DNA of 64,000 bases from Setaria digitata. Its lineage: Eukaryota > Nematoda > Chromadorea > Rhabditida > Setariidae. Location of the stretch: assembly GCA_003640385.1 (NCBI GenBank), contig RCAB01000011.1, forward strand, positions 310,001-374,000. The letters are read 5' to 3'. Below the pieces are notes generated by a model. That model had not been told where the DNA came from. It saw nothing but the letters and a program-made list of their open reading frames with translations, and did no database searches. This document shows, one piece after another, positions 50,001 through 62,166 of the stretch. Both the position numbers and the translations under genes were made by a program. The stretch's first letter is position 1. Every line of letters begins with the position of its first letter.

Positions 50001-51257
50001 TAAATATTACTAAAGTCTGAACTAGCCAATATTTGCCGATTTCTTATGCAAACTTCTGGACTTCCCACGTCAAATTGCCTTTTAACATCATTCTTTCAAT
50101 GTTTTCGATTCTGACTTAGTCATTTATCGATCGAATGATGTTATTATTTCGTTAATCATCAAAAAGTGCGTTGAATTCATAGACTATAAAGTAAAGTGAG
50201 TCAAGCTAGTCCCTCTCTTCTAGTTTTGGTTGGCCTATAGAAATATTGAGCAGAGGAGAACTTTGTTTCGCTGTAAGGAAAAGAAGTAGTAAGAATATTT
50301 ATGAACATCATAAGCATCACAGATGGCACGAAGAAGCAGTAATTAGCTGTCCACATTCATCTTCTCTATTAATAAAAATATATTTCTGTGGCACCAAATG
50401 AGTTCTGATTTAAATTTTGCTGCTTGCCTACGAAATATACCGTTAATTTGCACTGCAATAACTATTGCCCCAGTCTCGATAATGTGAACATCATAAGCAT
50501 AACAGATGGCACTAAGAAATTTTTAACATCCCACTAAAAGCATTATTTCAGATAAAAACGTTGCGTCACAGAGCAAGATTATTTCCGCTTGGTAAGATTT
50601 CAATATTTCTAGATGATCGCTGTTTTCGACAAAAAGCTTTGTTATTCGTTAATTCTTTTTTTCGCTGAAAATGTTTGGCGGAAATTCCTGAAGTCTAGGA
50701 AAACTTGAAAAATTTATTTGCTGAAGACGTCCTGCTGATTTCGTTCCCATCACTCTGAAATAATCGAAAAATAACTTTCAGATAAAAATAAATTCTGAAT
50801 TTCGGAACTAAATCTTTTTGCAATAATGACAACTTTCTTTCTCACTTCCAAAACTTTTTATCATGTGAAGCATAAAAACAAAGTTTCATTTTGGTTACTT
50901 TTATTCGAAAAATTGCAAAATATTGGTTGAACTAAAAATCAATTACAGAATATCAATAGTAGCTTAAAATTACAGAATATTAAAATATTAATTCGAAGAA
51001 GTACAGAATTAATTAATTGTAAAATATTAGTATTACAAAAATATTAGTCGACTACAGGACGTACCTAAGGCCTTAGCATTATATTAAATTAAAGTCATTT
51101 GTGCTTTCCGTTCTCGGAATTGTGAATACAGAATTAGTTCTAAAAACTACAGAGTAAAATGGAATTAAGATTAATTGCCCTGGGCAGACCTAAATTTTGC
51201 GTGTATATTTTAGTAATTTTTGATTAAAAGCTTTTCCAACGTTTGGTATTTTAGACG
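47036..51257. other. Long intergenic stretch, no supported gene
   Basis: About 4.2 kb. Pyrimidine-rich tracts are present near 48890-49200. A 34-base imperfect direct repeat occurs at 50302 and 50487, and AT-rich direct repeats at 50940-51060. The minus-strand frames near 48599, 49419 and 49669 have no supporting splice sites or motifs. Confidence 0.5.
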
Positions 51258-52488
51258 ATGACGGTTGGTTTGTTCTCAGGACCAGGACAGATATTGGCTT
51301 TATACTTTGCATTGGTGGCACTGGCTTACCTGGAAAGTGATGGCTTTCGGCAACAAGCACCAATCTTAATTTCATTACCTTATCTAGCTCTTGCCTTCTG
51401 CACTATAAGTCTCACAATGCCCGAAAAGAAGCGCTATCTTACCGCAATTTGGCTCTTGTTAGCCGGCATGTTCTGGGAATTTTTTTTTCTATTTTAAATA
51501 GCGAATATTTCTCAGAGAGAACGGAGGACATTATCTAGAGAATAATGATGATGACACTGTTGACTATTGAGGATCGGCGGATATGAAAAGAGAAATAACC
51601 TCGTGGACGTTTTTCTTTGGTAAAAGACACAGTGATGCTAATTGCATTTGAGCATCGGATTTTCCCCCCACAATAAATTAAATAAAAACTTAAAGAAGAA
51701 GTTTTAGTTAGTAGAACAGCTGATTTTCAATTCCAATAGAGAATTTTTTTCACAACTATCCACATGATTTTCTTTATAAAAAATTACTCTGCCAATATAC
51801 TATGCTACGAAACTCATTATTACAGCAGTGTCATCTTACATTGTCTCCACAAAGCGGAGTATTCCCCAATGGACGTCGCTTCTTATGTCACTTGGCAAAA
51901 TTCTGTACTTCCTGACATTCATAGACTGCGTAAAAAGAGTATGGAACGTATCTGCCATTTTACTGCTCATTTATTACTTGCTTCTTATTTACTACTGCTT
52001 TGCCGACCTCTGTTATTCAATACCTGTATACGTAACTCTCATGTCGTTGTACTTGGCTCTAGACTGCATTATAGTCGCAGCTGCCAGTGCTGTTTATAAA
52101 TTCGGATCAAAAAATAAGACTTACTCAAAGCAGGCAAGTTTACATTTACGACTTTGTGGTGAGGAACATTAGTGACACTTTTTTAAATCAGTAAACTAAG
52201 GAGTTGAGTACTTAGAAACGTAAGTAGAACATGCTGAACAAGTAACAGGCATTTTCACTACATTTTATCACTACGTAAGCCCAAAACGATTGAAATATGT
52301 AAACTTACAACTGTGCTGATTTTCAGGCTGGCTTCATACGCTTCGTTAGCACTCTGCTTCTATTGATATGTTCATCAGCTGCTTTGATAAATGGATTTGC
52401 GAATCGAATTCATGGTTTTACATATTATATTTTGCTGGAATACATCGCTTATCCACTGATGTTTCTTGCCAATGAAATGGCCTTTTGA
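51258..52488 (+). CDS. YhhN/TMEM86-like polytopic membrane protein (lysoplasmalogenase family), partly resolved
   Basis: The first segment, 51258-51497, starts right after a tattttag acceptor and encodes membrane helices ending TAIWLLLAGMFW. The second, about 51826-52133, reads LLMSLGKILYFL through several helices to SKNKTYSKQ. The third, 52327-52488, reads AGFIRFVSTLLLLICSSAAL to a stop. Helix order and spacing follow the YhhN/TMEM86 family, whose vertebrate members hydrolyse lysoplasmalogen in ER membranes. The join between segments two and three needs a GC-AG intron (gcaagt donor at 52134). Segments one and two are not in compatible phase, and the family's conserved GD motif, expected near that join, is missing. 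The catalytic-looking SD in the third segment is SS. It may be inactive, misassembled or mis-modelled. Confidence 0.5.
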
Positions 52489-54088
52489 GAGTGATTGAAA
52501 TGCCTTTGATATCAATTAATAATGCATACTAGTCTCAGAAATAGAAAGAATAAATTTTCCAGCAATTTTTTGCTTACATAAATTGATCTCTGGCAAAAAT
52601 CTGGAATTTTAAAATTTGCACAAATAAAAACACTAATTGTTATTGTCGTTGTTGCTGTCATCAGTGAGTATTTGCTCACAATGAATGTATTCTCATTAAT
52701 TACAGGATATTTTTTTACATGTAAATTGATGTTATTTTAAAAGAGTCCCATTTGTGATCTTGATGTAGACTGAATGAAATAATATGCAATGAATATATTG
52801 TTTTTGTTGAATAGTTTCCGAAGTATTTTAAGACTTATTCTTTCTCCTTCATCCTTGGAAGTCGTGTTGTTTTCGAGAAATAAAAAGTAACTTAAGATTT
52901 TATTGTTTTGTGAAGAGCTCGAAGTTGTAAGTTGCACTATCATATGTAATACTTGGCCTGCAAAAAATGGCACACTCTTTTGGTCTATAGCATTTTCTGT
53001 TATTTTCCTTCCTAACATCTTAAATCAACAATTAATGTATTTCCGAAGTTCTGCTGTCCACACTGTTTTTGGAACTCTGAAAGACAGGAGAGGGAGGATG
53101 AAATGTCTTTTATATTATTCTTGTTATTTTACCGACAAAGATTCTGAAAATGGTCATGAATTACTGCTGTTCAAGTGCTGGTTATCATAATGTTAATTCG
53201 GACAATATAAAGGTCAAATTCAAGCTAATGACCTCTACAGTTGTCGGGTATTAAGTGTTTTCGGACAGAAAGTCGTCTAACATCATTTAAATGAAGCTGC
53301 TTATTTAATTACTCAATTAATTAACACTCAAACTGATGAAAAATCAATCAAATGATTAACCAGTTTAAGGACAAATAAAATAAATAAAAGACAAACAAAT
53401 AACTACTTTCATGGCACAATTCTCCGCTTATTCCTCACATATGAAATTCCTCGCTATAATTTTATGTTGATTTCCTTTTTCTCATTATTCATTTAAAACT
53501 ATTTTTTAATCTATGATCTTTATAGTGTTGCATTTTAGACTGCTGACAGCCATTCATTCGTTTTTGATGGACTTCGGAAATGCGGCAATAAAAGGAGGAA
53601 TCAGCGTTATCTACATTATCAGTTTAATTCTTATTAAAACAAAATAATCTGGACATTTATTGATAATTCACAGCGTATGACGTGTATGTTTTGCTACGAA
53701 CTTTATTGTTTAAATGCCTTGCTTTAAATAACAATAATGCACAAATTTTGATTCTTCTAACACGTCGAACTCTAACTTTTATAGTGCTCATTTTTGGAGT
53801 CCGTATTTTCATTAAGGCCCTTGCTGACTCGCTGGTGACGGTCCAATCTGAATGAGAAAAATTTTTGGATTGTATAAGAGTTGCTCCAAGTTTTAAAGTT
53901 TTTCGAAAAAAGAAACTAGCAAAATGACCATTCTGGAATTCCAGTATGTAATTCAGCAGTCGTCATGCAATAACAAATTCTAAATGCCTCATAACTATCT
54001 GCCTACACCATATGTCATTTGTTTAGAAAGAGGGAAGATCGGTTGAAATGCAAATAAATTTCAAATACTTAAAACACAGGCAGACGCA
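52489..54088. other. Intergenic with weak open frames
   Basis: Overlapping frames of 90-95 codons occur on both strands at 52737-53190. The minus-strand one (containing KSVPFFAGQVLHMIVQL) is mildly protein-like. There is an acceptor-led open segment at about 53539-53646 on the plus strand. None has a partner exon or a family motif. Confidence 0.35.
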
Positions 54089-55083
54089 CTACCACTGATT
54101 TATTTTCACCTTTGGAGCATCCTCAGCAGAAATTATGTTAATAGGCATCTTTAGCATTTCTGGTGATTTCTGCGTATTTCTTTTAAACACTTCTTTAGGC
54201 TCCGAATCACTCGGTTTACAAACAAAATAATGGAATACTAATTTATCTGCTTTTGCTGGCCCTGGAAATAAATATGTAAATTTGCGAAAAAGTAGAGTAG
54301 AGTAACTAGCCTTAAACTAATTTAGGTTTCAAAAATTTAAGTACCGTAATATCTATGAAATGTATTGAAAGATTTCACTTTAATTGCTTTTAGCAATATC
54401 GAAGAAGCCAAGGAAAAGATAAAGTAAGTGTAACCTCCACAAGGACAAAATTTTGTTTGATGTAAATGTCTCTATTTCTCCTTTTTTGAAGCTACCCTGT
54501 GCTTTGGATTCGTCAGACCAAAGTTCTACAATAACCGCCAGAGGAGTTGGAAAGTTTTGAAACAAAACAATTACTACAAATTCAATTACCAGGTAGTCTT
54601 GTTACTACAAGATTGCCACATGAGCCAGGCTCGATGAACATGTAAACTGGGCTTACTCGAAACAAATTATTATCACTACAACGTACCTAAAATCAGGTAT
54701 TTGAAACGATTACAACTATACTTAAATCAGAATTCATACCTATTAGCGCAAGCATAATGTTGGTTAGTTATAAGTGAAGTACATCACTCTTCTAATGATG
54801 TTTACTAAATTAATTGCTTGGACTAATAATATTCAGAAACCCAAGGGAAAAATCATTTATTACTATATAAGTCTTTCCAACATTTCTTTCTTTTTTCCTC
54901 GAATCTATATTTTATTTTATAAACTTGATTTTTTAGAAGACAGTGTTTTACTTTAACAGCAAGGCGCTTTTCACTTATATTAACAAGCATATGTTCTGAT
55001 TTCCCGCCATTTGGAAGAAAAACAGCTGTCTCTGGATCCACAGATAAAGCTGGTTCTTCTTTTTGTGCCCCCGTACTTGTCAT
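54089..55083 (-). CDS. MSP-domain protein (major sperm protein superfamily)
   Basis: Three exons (55083-54952, 54686-54590, 54261-54089) join in phase to 133 residues, close to the 127 of classical MSPs. Landmarks of the immunoglobulin-like MSP fold are in order: LSVDPETAVFLPNGGKS, HMLVNISEKRLAVKV, DNNLFRVSPVYMFIEPG, LVVTRLPGPAKADKLV. The protein differs from cytoskeletal MSP: it has an N-terminal extension of about 12 residues and a C-terminal part (FKRNTQKSPEMLKMPI) unlike the usual ending. It is more likely a small sperm-specific or general MSP-domain protein than a filament-forming MSP. Expression in the male germline is an inference from the family. The divergent 62-codon frame at 54380-54565 lies inside intron 2. 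Confidence 0.85.
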
Positions 55084-56089
55084 ATCTTACTTCTCCCTTT
55101 CTGTGATTATTCTCTTTAATAATTTGCCTTTAAAAATTGGCTTTGATCTAACCTGAAATTTAGCGAGGCTTAATAATTTGTATCGGCTAATTTTCGAAAA
55201 ACCTGAGAATAACTTAAAGCGCGCACTTTATCTCCCTGAAGTCATATATTATCAAATCTGATTAGCTAATATTATTGACAATAGCATTAAAATCTCTTAA
55301 TGGTACTAAAATTGGAACTTAGTGCTATTGCGACTTCAAGCTTTTTATCCTTTAAGAGAAAAGGCCACCTGTTAGACTAAAGAAATGTAAATGATCCAGT
55401 TCGCCACAAATTCCTAAGCTTAAATACTCATACTTCTCAAGCACGGGAAAACTGCAGGAATAATTTTTTCCGCATCGTAAAAGATATAACATGATTCAAT
55501 CCCTAAAATTTCATTCCCCGATTTTTTAACCACTTAGACAAGCCTATTCTTGACTATCTAATTTTTGCACATTTAATTCCTATAGTATATTTCTATAGCT
55601 TTTCGAAGTTTTAAGAACTCGTTATTATATACATAAATTTAAAAAAACAGTAGCATCAACCTCAATTTTTGTATCTTTTCAATTTCTGGCCCTTTGGTTC
55701 TTCAAACAACCCCATCTCCTTTTCTTCTCATTCAAATTTAACTTAGTCTGAATAGCTCCACATTTAGAGTAATTGAGTGATTTTATTACAGTGCCTTAAA
55801 TTTGGTCTAGTTGTCATTATGTTCACCTGTTTATTACGTTTACAAATGCTACTTCAGGCAATTGCGATTCAAATATTAAGTTGTAGTAATGTCACAGTCC
55901 ATTTCANAGTCTGAATAGCTCCACATTTAGAGTAATTGAGTGATTTTATTACAGTGCCTTAAATTTGGTCTAGTTGTCATTATGTTCACCTGTTTATTAC
56001 GTTTACAAATGCTACTTCAGGCAATTGCGATTCAAATATTAAGTTGTAGTAATGTCACAGTCCATTTCATTTTTATCAGTTTATGAGAT
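55084..56089. other. 3' flank of the V-ATPase gene
   Basis: About 1 kb between the MSP-domain gene's start and the V-ATPase stop. It contains the 162-base assembly duplication around the N at 55907. No gene was seen. Confidence 0.5.
55745..56069. repeat. Perfect 162-base duplication around one N
   Basis: 55745-55906 and 55908-56069 are identical and separated by a single N at 55907. This is a contig-overlap artefact, just downstream of the V-ATPase stop codon, and does not touch coding sequence. Confidence 0.92.
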
Positions 56090-59000
56090 TTATATAAAAA
56101 ACTCAGAACTCCTAGCTTTTGTGTTGACAAATTTGACGGGATTGATTCCGGTGAATGTAAAAGGTCTAAATAAATATCCTTGACCATCATAGAACTTGCT
56201 CTGAAATTCAATCCTGAAAAGGAATCTTTTTGAGAAAAAGTCCATGCAAAGCCATTCATGAATAAAAAAAGATATCTATATGTACAGTTAAAATCGGTAC
56301 AGGAATCTACAAATATAGCCAGTGATATAGACCTAAATAAGAACTTATAGGTAACTATTAATTTGAATGATACCAGTGTAATCGTAATGCGTGCAGGAAA
56401 GCAGAAAGACCTCCCATCATTATCAGTATGATAAACGTAAGCATTCCATAAAACCAACATGTAAGATACAGCAACGGACCACCTGACCAGGCACTTACTG
56501 ATAGTGTCATATTAAGTACCATCAACCACAGAACTTCAGAAAGCCCTGAAACTGTTATAAAAAAATTTCTCTTTTTTTCTTTTAACTACTCAATTCCATG
56601 AATTGCTTAGTTAAAAGTGAGTTAATACTATGCTTAACGAAGTTCGGGTTTCAAAACCATGTTAAAACAAAATACTTACGTTCATGAGCAACAGAAAGTG
56701 CCCAGAGACGAAGATACGACGCCGTATGAGAAATACAACCTAATGCAAATTCGATCGTATGAACTGCTTGGTACATCAAAGTATCCACAAAACTGAACTG
56801 CAATCCGGACATAAGTAATCGGTTTAATAAAAGCGTTGAAAGTTATTAATTAAATTTGCTGCATGATCTATATTAAAAGCTCTGAATGATGAACTAGTTA
56901 GCTTTGGTTAGACTTTGATGTAGTCATGCATATGATAACACTTTCGTAATTTTGTTAGAAAATACAATCGCCTATTTTTGAAATATAAACATTCTATTTT
57001 GAAATATAAACATCTATGTGCTTATCATAGAATAACTGTAAAATGCACTTAAATCAAAAAAGAAGGAAAAGAAAGGATTTCTGCAGGTAGGTAAACAGAG
57101 AGACTTTTCGGAATCAACCCTTACTTCTTTATCTCCGATTTTCCGAAATGTTAACTTTAGATAAATAGGTTTTACAAGTAGCATTGCAGATATGCAAACT
57201 ACTGCCAATATCAGAAGACTTTTCTCAACTATACCCTGCAAATAAACCGCAAATTTATGATTATTCTCCTATTTTGGAAATAATAGAAGTATCTTAAGAC
57301 ATTCACATGTTAATGGTTATCAGTAATTGAGCACTAATTGGTTTCTGTAAAATTTTTCTGTAAAAAGTAAAATTTTTGGAACAATATCTTTAACTTGAAT
57401 CACCATGTGATTTGTCTCAACAAATATGATTAGCATCAGAAGTTCAAGACACATTATTTAAGTAATCTCGCACTACTATGATAATTTCATTACCTGATTT
57501 CTGTACCACTCCTGCAGATAACAATTCTCTAGCTCGTTAGCCAAAGAATGATCCCAGAAACCCTTCTTACGTGGTTTCAACATGAACATGTTGATCATCC
57601 CAATCAAAAGTGATGGAGCACAGTGTGATCCTGGATACAAGAACCCAAAAATATTGCCTGGCAAACTACTAAACATCAACCATTTAATAATTATCTGAAA
57701 ATGAGAATTACGAAACAACCGTGTAATGCAGACAATAAAATATGCCTTTCCATTGGATTTCTAGGAAATTTCTTTCGATAAAAGCTGAACAAAGTCCACA
57801 GGAATGAGAGAGACATTACTAATAAATAAGTGTAAATGATAATGCAGTATAATCTTACTTGAATACATAGATAAATGAATGTACAGGATAAGAACAAAAT
57901 CTGCGGTATAAACGTGACGAAAATATCAATAGTCGACCGAAAATACCTACAGATATTCATACATTAGTATTATCCGAATTTTAATGAACAATCTTTACTT
58001 TTGAATTTCAAATATAAAAAACCTGACCTATCCACTCTACATTATCCTGCATTTTACCTACATCGAAAAGAATGAAAATCGAGTGAAAAATTTAAAACAA
58101 ACAAAAAATTCATGAGGTTCAGCACAACGCCAAATGTCATTTGGAGGATTCCAAAGACAATGGATACTTTCATTTTCATGGAATTTGTGAATATTAATCG
58201 ATTTTCCGCAAGATTCCAAATTGGATCCAGACCAAAAAAGTAGGGGCCCTATAAGTTTTCTATAAATTTGCAAGAAAAACTTCTTTTGGACTTCACAACA
58301 AAGCAAAACTTATCCGGAAGCAAGAGCTTAAAATCAAAAATAAGAAAAGAGGAAATGGAGATTCAATTTGCCTTTGAAACCATTAAAAATATTACTTTGT
58401 CTCTGTCGTAGGCATACTCCGGCGATAATTTTAATCTAATTTCTCCATCCCTTTTTTTCGACATTTGCAGAAGCAAGCTAATGCTTAATACACCATAAAT
58501 AAATGAATAAATGAATGAGATAATAGCAAGGAAGCAAGAAAAAACATTCAAATAAACGAAATTACGGATAATTCTTCTCATAATAGGTGAACAACAACCC
58601 CATACGTGTGTAGTGGTTGTGATACTTTTTTTTTAATATTCAGTAAGGTTTTTTTACTTGTAGGGATTGTGCCAACTACTTCCAAACAAATTCATCGAAC
58701 GTGAATAGAAATCATTGTAGATGAAACCCGCATAAATCGAAAACAATCCCATCAGAAGAATAATGTAACGGCCAAAGTAGAATGCTCCCATTATCTGCAA
58801 TATTCCCAAAGAGCTTTAAGTTATTCTCGGGAATTAAAAAAACCAATACGAGACTCGATTTATATAAAGTTAGAGAATTCCTCACTACCTAACCAAATCT
58901 AACCACAGAAACCGATGAAACAGATTTAGAAACCAAAATCTTTGCTAACAAACCTCGTTGTCGATTTCGACTTCATTTTCAAGTAAAATGAATGCAAGTG

Positions 59001-62000
59001 CAATAAAAAACATGATTAAGCCATGACCGGTATCGCCAAACATTACTGCGAACAGAAATGGAAATGTTATTATTGTCCATGGAGCTAGAAATAAATATTA
59101 TAAATGTCAGAAATCAAAATTGTTCCAAAATTAAAACAAATATGACCTGGATTTATCTCGCGGTATGTGGGGATGCCATAGGATTCAACGATTTTTTGAA
59201 AAGCTTTTGTGAATTTGTTGACACGGAAGTATGTTGGCGGTACTTCGTTGGTCTTAATCTCGCATAAAAAAGACGGTACCATATCGCCATTTTTTTCCTG
59301 CCAAAATTCCTTTTATTGCAAAATATTTATTTGAAATTTTATCGCAGCATTCATTGATATGTTTCAGGTAAACAGCATAAAATGATGTATAGTACCATGT
59401 CAACAGCATTCAACGTATTCTTAACGTGTAGCACTTCAGAGGTCGGAATCCAGCATTCCGCTATCAGATATCTTTTAGTGATAATTACATCACACATATT
59501 CATCGTTCTGAGCACAGCGTGTATTTTTTGCAGCTGGAAACTTAATATTACACTGCAGATCTATGAAACCGTATGGATTGATAGCGTCATTGCATAAAAA
59601 CTAAGTTCGACCAATTATTTTTCAATAAATTACTTCAAAATTATTTTGCTGCATTGGTGCAGGAGAATTTTACAAAACTATTTCTTCAATTAACTTCTTG
59701 AATTTGGAATTTTGAACTTTGAAGTAAATAAGTCCCCAGATGCTTCAAAGGAAATGAAATTTTAAAAGCAAAGTTTGTGGCAAATTTCAGAGTGAAATAA
59801 ACTGTCATCAAACTAATCGAGTTCAACCTTGATATCCCATTCATGAACTTTGCAAGCAGCAGCTCGAAGCAGCGTATCCCGATATTCCCTTGTTTCTTTA
59901 ATAACAGTTTTGATTTCAGTCACATGTTCAAACAAATTAGTTACTCGCAATGCCCGCTGGCTTACTGAATCAGGACAATCGTACACTTTCGCCTGGTAAC
60001 TGAAGTCGAAATTTCTCCATCTGCACAGTTTTATTCTCACTATGCAGCAAAGCACAACTTTTCACTTTTAATCAAACTAACCATTTGCATATCTCTTTCA
60101 CTCGCAAACCAAGCATGGTTCCATAAAAGAATACCATAAAGAAGTCTTTTGATGGCATACCATTCTGAAAGTGTCGTATTAGGAAGGATGGAGTCGCGAA
60201 AAAGCTTTCCGGACAATGAAAATTCGATGTAAATCAGAAAAGTAACCGTGACCAAGAACCAACTTCTGAAACTCTTAGATTCTATACAAGGAAGTGCAAC
60301 GGCCAACCAAACTTTTGAATAAGCTCTTTACGGAAATAAGAAATGAAATAAGAACAGATATCGAGGGAAGTGGCAGTCATAGGAATTCTGTTTCCATTAA
60401 AGTTTTTGAAGAATATTACTAATAAAGGATCATCGTTGAAATCAATAGTAGCAAAACGTATAAAAACATTTAGACCACATGTTCGCCAAAGCAAACGTTC
60501 TAAAGCCGCGGAATGGTGACGCTCGACAGTTCCGGCAATGAAACTGCAAGATATATATTTATTTAGCCTAAGGCATTGCAGAAATCCTTGAAAAGTCCCA
60601 GCTAATCTCTGTGAGGAAGAATTTAAGTCAAACCTGATATCTAATTCCTTTCTGTTGAAAATACTTAACTTTCTATTCGGAATAGCACTGTCCCCTTTGC
60701 TGGCAATCAAATGGGACAGTTTGTATCGAACAGTATCTATACTAGGTATGCTATTCTCCTCCTCCGCTTTTAGCAGTGATTGCTTAGCTTGCTGTTGATG
60801 TGCCTACAAATTACATTCGAATCAGTTCACTGAAAATTTCATATTTCTTTAGTTTCCTATCTGACAGCACAAGAATGCATTTAAATATTATCAATTTCGA
60901 ATTCTTGCGTCCTAGGGCAATCGATAAAATTCCTTACAGGAAAAGGTCAGCATAATCAAAGTCTGAAGGACCTACGTCTGTAAGAAGTTGCTGCACTTTA
61001 CTAATACACTGCATGTATTCGTTTAGCTGTGCATAATTATTCAACAAACTCTTCATACTCCTGTTATTATCTAACAGCAACTCTTCGATTTTTTCAATTT
61101 CGACCTGTGAATGATTTTAAAAGGTTAGAACTAGAAAAGAAACTGAAATTTTGCAAAAACTTACCGGAAATAGAAAAAGTGCTGGAAACAGCTAAGCTAT
61201 TGTTAAAAAAATCTCCATTTATTTTATAAAAACGAATTTGGTATCAAAATTAGGTTGTGCATTAATTTTTCATTAAATGCAGTATTTCCGATTGTTCTAC
61301 CGAAAAGAATGCTTAAAAATATTTGAAGCGTTTGGGTACTTCGAACTCATGCATTTCACTTGGTGGTGGTGCAGGAATAAAATCGTTTCGCTGTGGTAGT
61401 GAAATGGCATCTCCAAGAATCTGTCCTTCAATGAATTCTAAAATTCTTCATTGTATAGATAACATGTCCAATGGAAAATTTGAGAATCTACAACATAAGG
61501 GGCCTTGCGAAGTTCCAGCAAGAACAGTGATTTCGGAAATAAATATTTCGTCCTTTTTAAAATTTATTTTAAATGGTTTGACAACACAGCTAATGCATGG
61601 GAATAAAAATACAAGTAAAACCGAAAAAAATAAAAAAAAAAATACTTAGTTTTTGTGCCACTAGATTACACCGTTTCAAATCACCGAGAAAACGTCTTTG
61701 GAATGAGCTTCTTTCTGAATTCAACTGAAATGCGAAAGATTTCCTGGCCGAAGCGACATAAATCATGAAAAACAGATGCTGGAAACAAGTTAAAAGTAAG
61801 TCAACTGATGACTTTAATTTAAGCTCTTGTAAAAAGTGCGTTTCTTTGGTGAAAACGCGTTGGTTACATTGATAGAATTACTGGGACTAATAAGATTACC
61901 CGGAATAAAAGATCTACACTTTTATTGTTTTATCAAAATTAAGGCGGGATGCCGAAAAGTTCCATTCTAAATGAAGCCCATAAACCAAGTAGTTCTAATC

Positions 62001-62166
62001 AGCTGTTGTTGAGCTAGATTCACTTTAAAATTTCAATTACTTAACCCACATCAATGAAATGTACAACACCGAGTTCACCAAGTTCAGCAACGGCACTATA
62101 CGCCACATCGGAATGCAGAAATAGTTGGCATAAAGACATCCGCTCGCTACGGTATAACGAACCCAT
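56090..62166 (-). CDS. V-type proton ATPase 116 kDa subunit a
   Basis: Twenty exons, all GT-AG and in phase, give 856 residues, the usual length: 62166-62050, 61724-61646, 61437-61340, 61104-60976, 60803-60634, 60543-60420, 60164-60082, 59999-59828, 59533-59396, 59297-59147, 59084-58954, 58794-58658, 58477-58396, 58248-58103, 57946-57859, 57694-57494, 57235-57125, 56797-56680, 56545-56374, 56213-56090. Family landmarks are the start [34 protein letters not shown]...[65 protein letters not shown] and [12 protein letters not shown]. This is the V0 stator subunit whose membrane half forms the proton half-channels. The essential Arg of yeast R735 is present (R749), as is the R799 equivalent (R813). 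The Glu of yeast E789 is Gly803 here. Closest C. elegans relative among unc-32, vha-5, vha-6 and vha-7 was not decided. Confidence 0.95.

Noticed and set aside
54380..54565. 61-codon minus-strand frame as the third MSP exon
   Set aside because: It can be read as continuing the gene, but a later exon at 54261 supplies the expected GPAKADKLV in phase, so this stretch is intron.
59999..60020. Upstream acceptor for V-ATPase exon 8
   Set aside because: Using the tgcag at 60032 makes TGA at the junction; the gacttcag acceptor at 60000 restores [16 protein letters not shown], matching the family.
60609..60634. A 25-base intron in V-ATPase subunit a
   Set aside because: The gtttga...cacag piece is too short and leaves TAG in frame. 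Splicing from 60634 to 60543 gives the conserved FIAGTVER start in phase.
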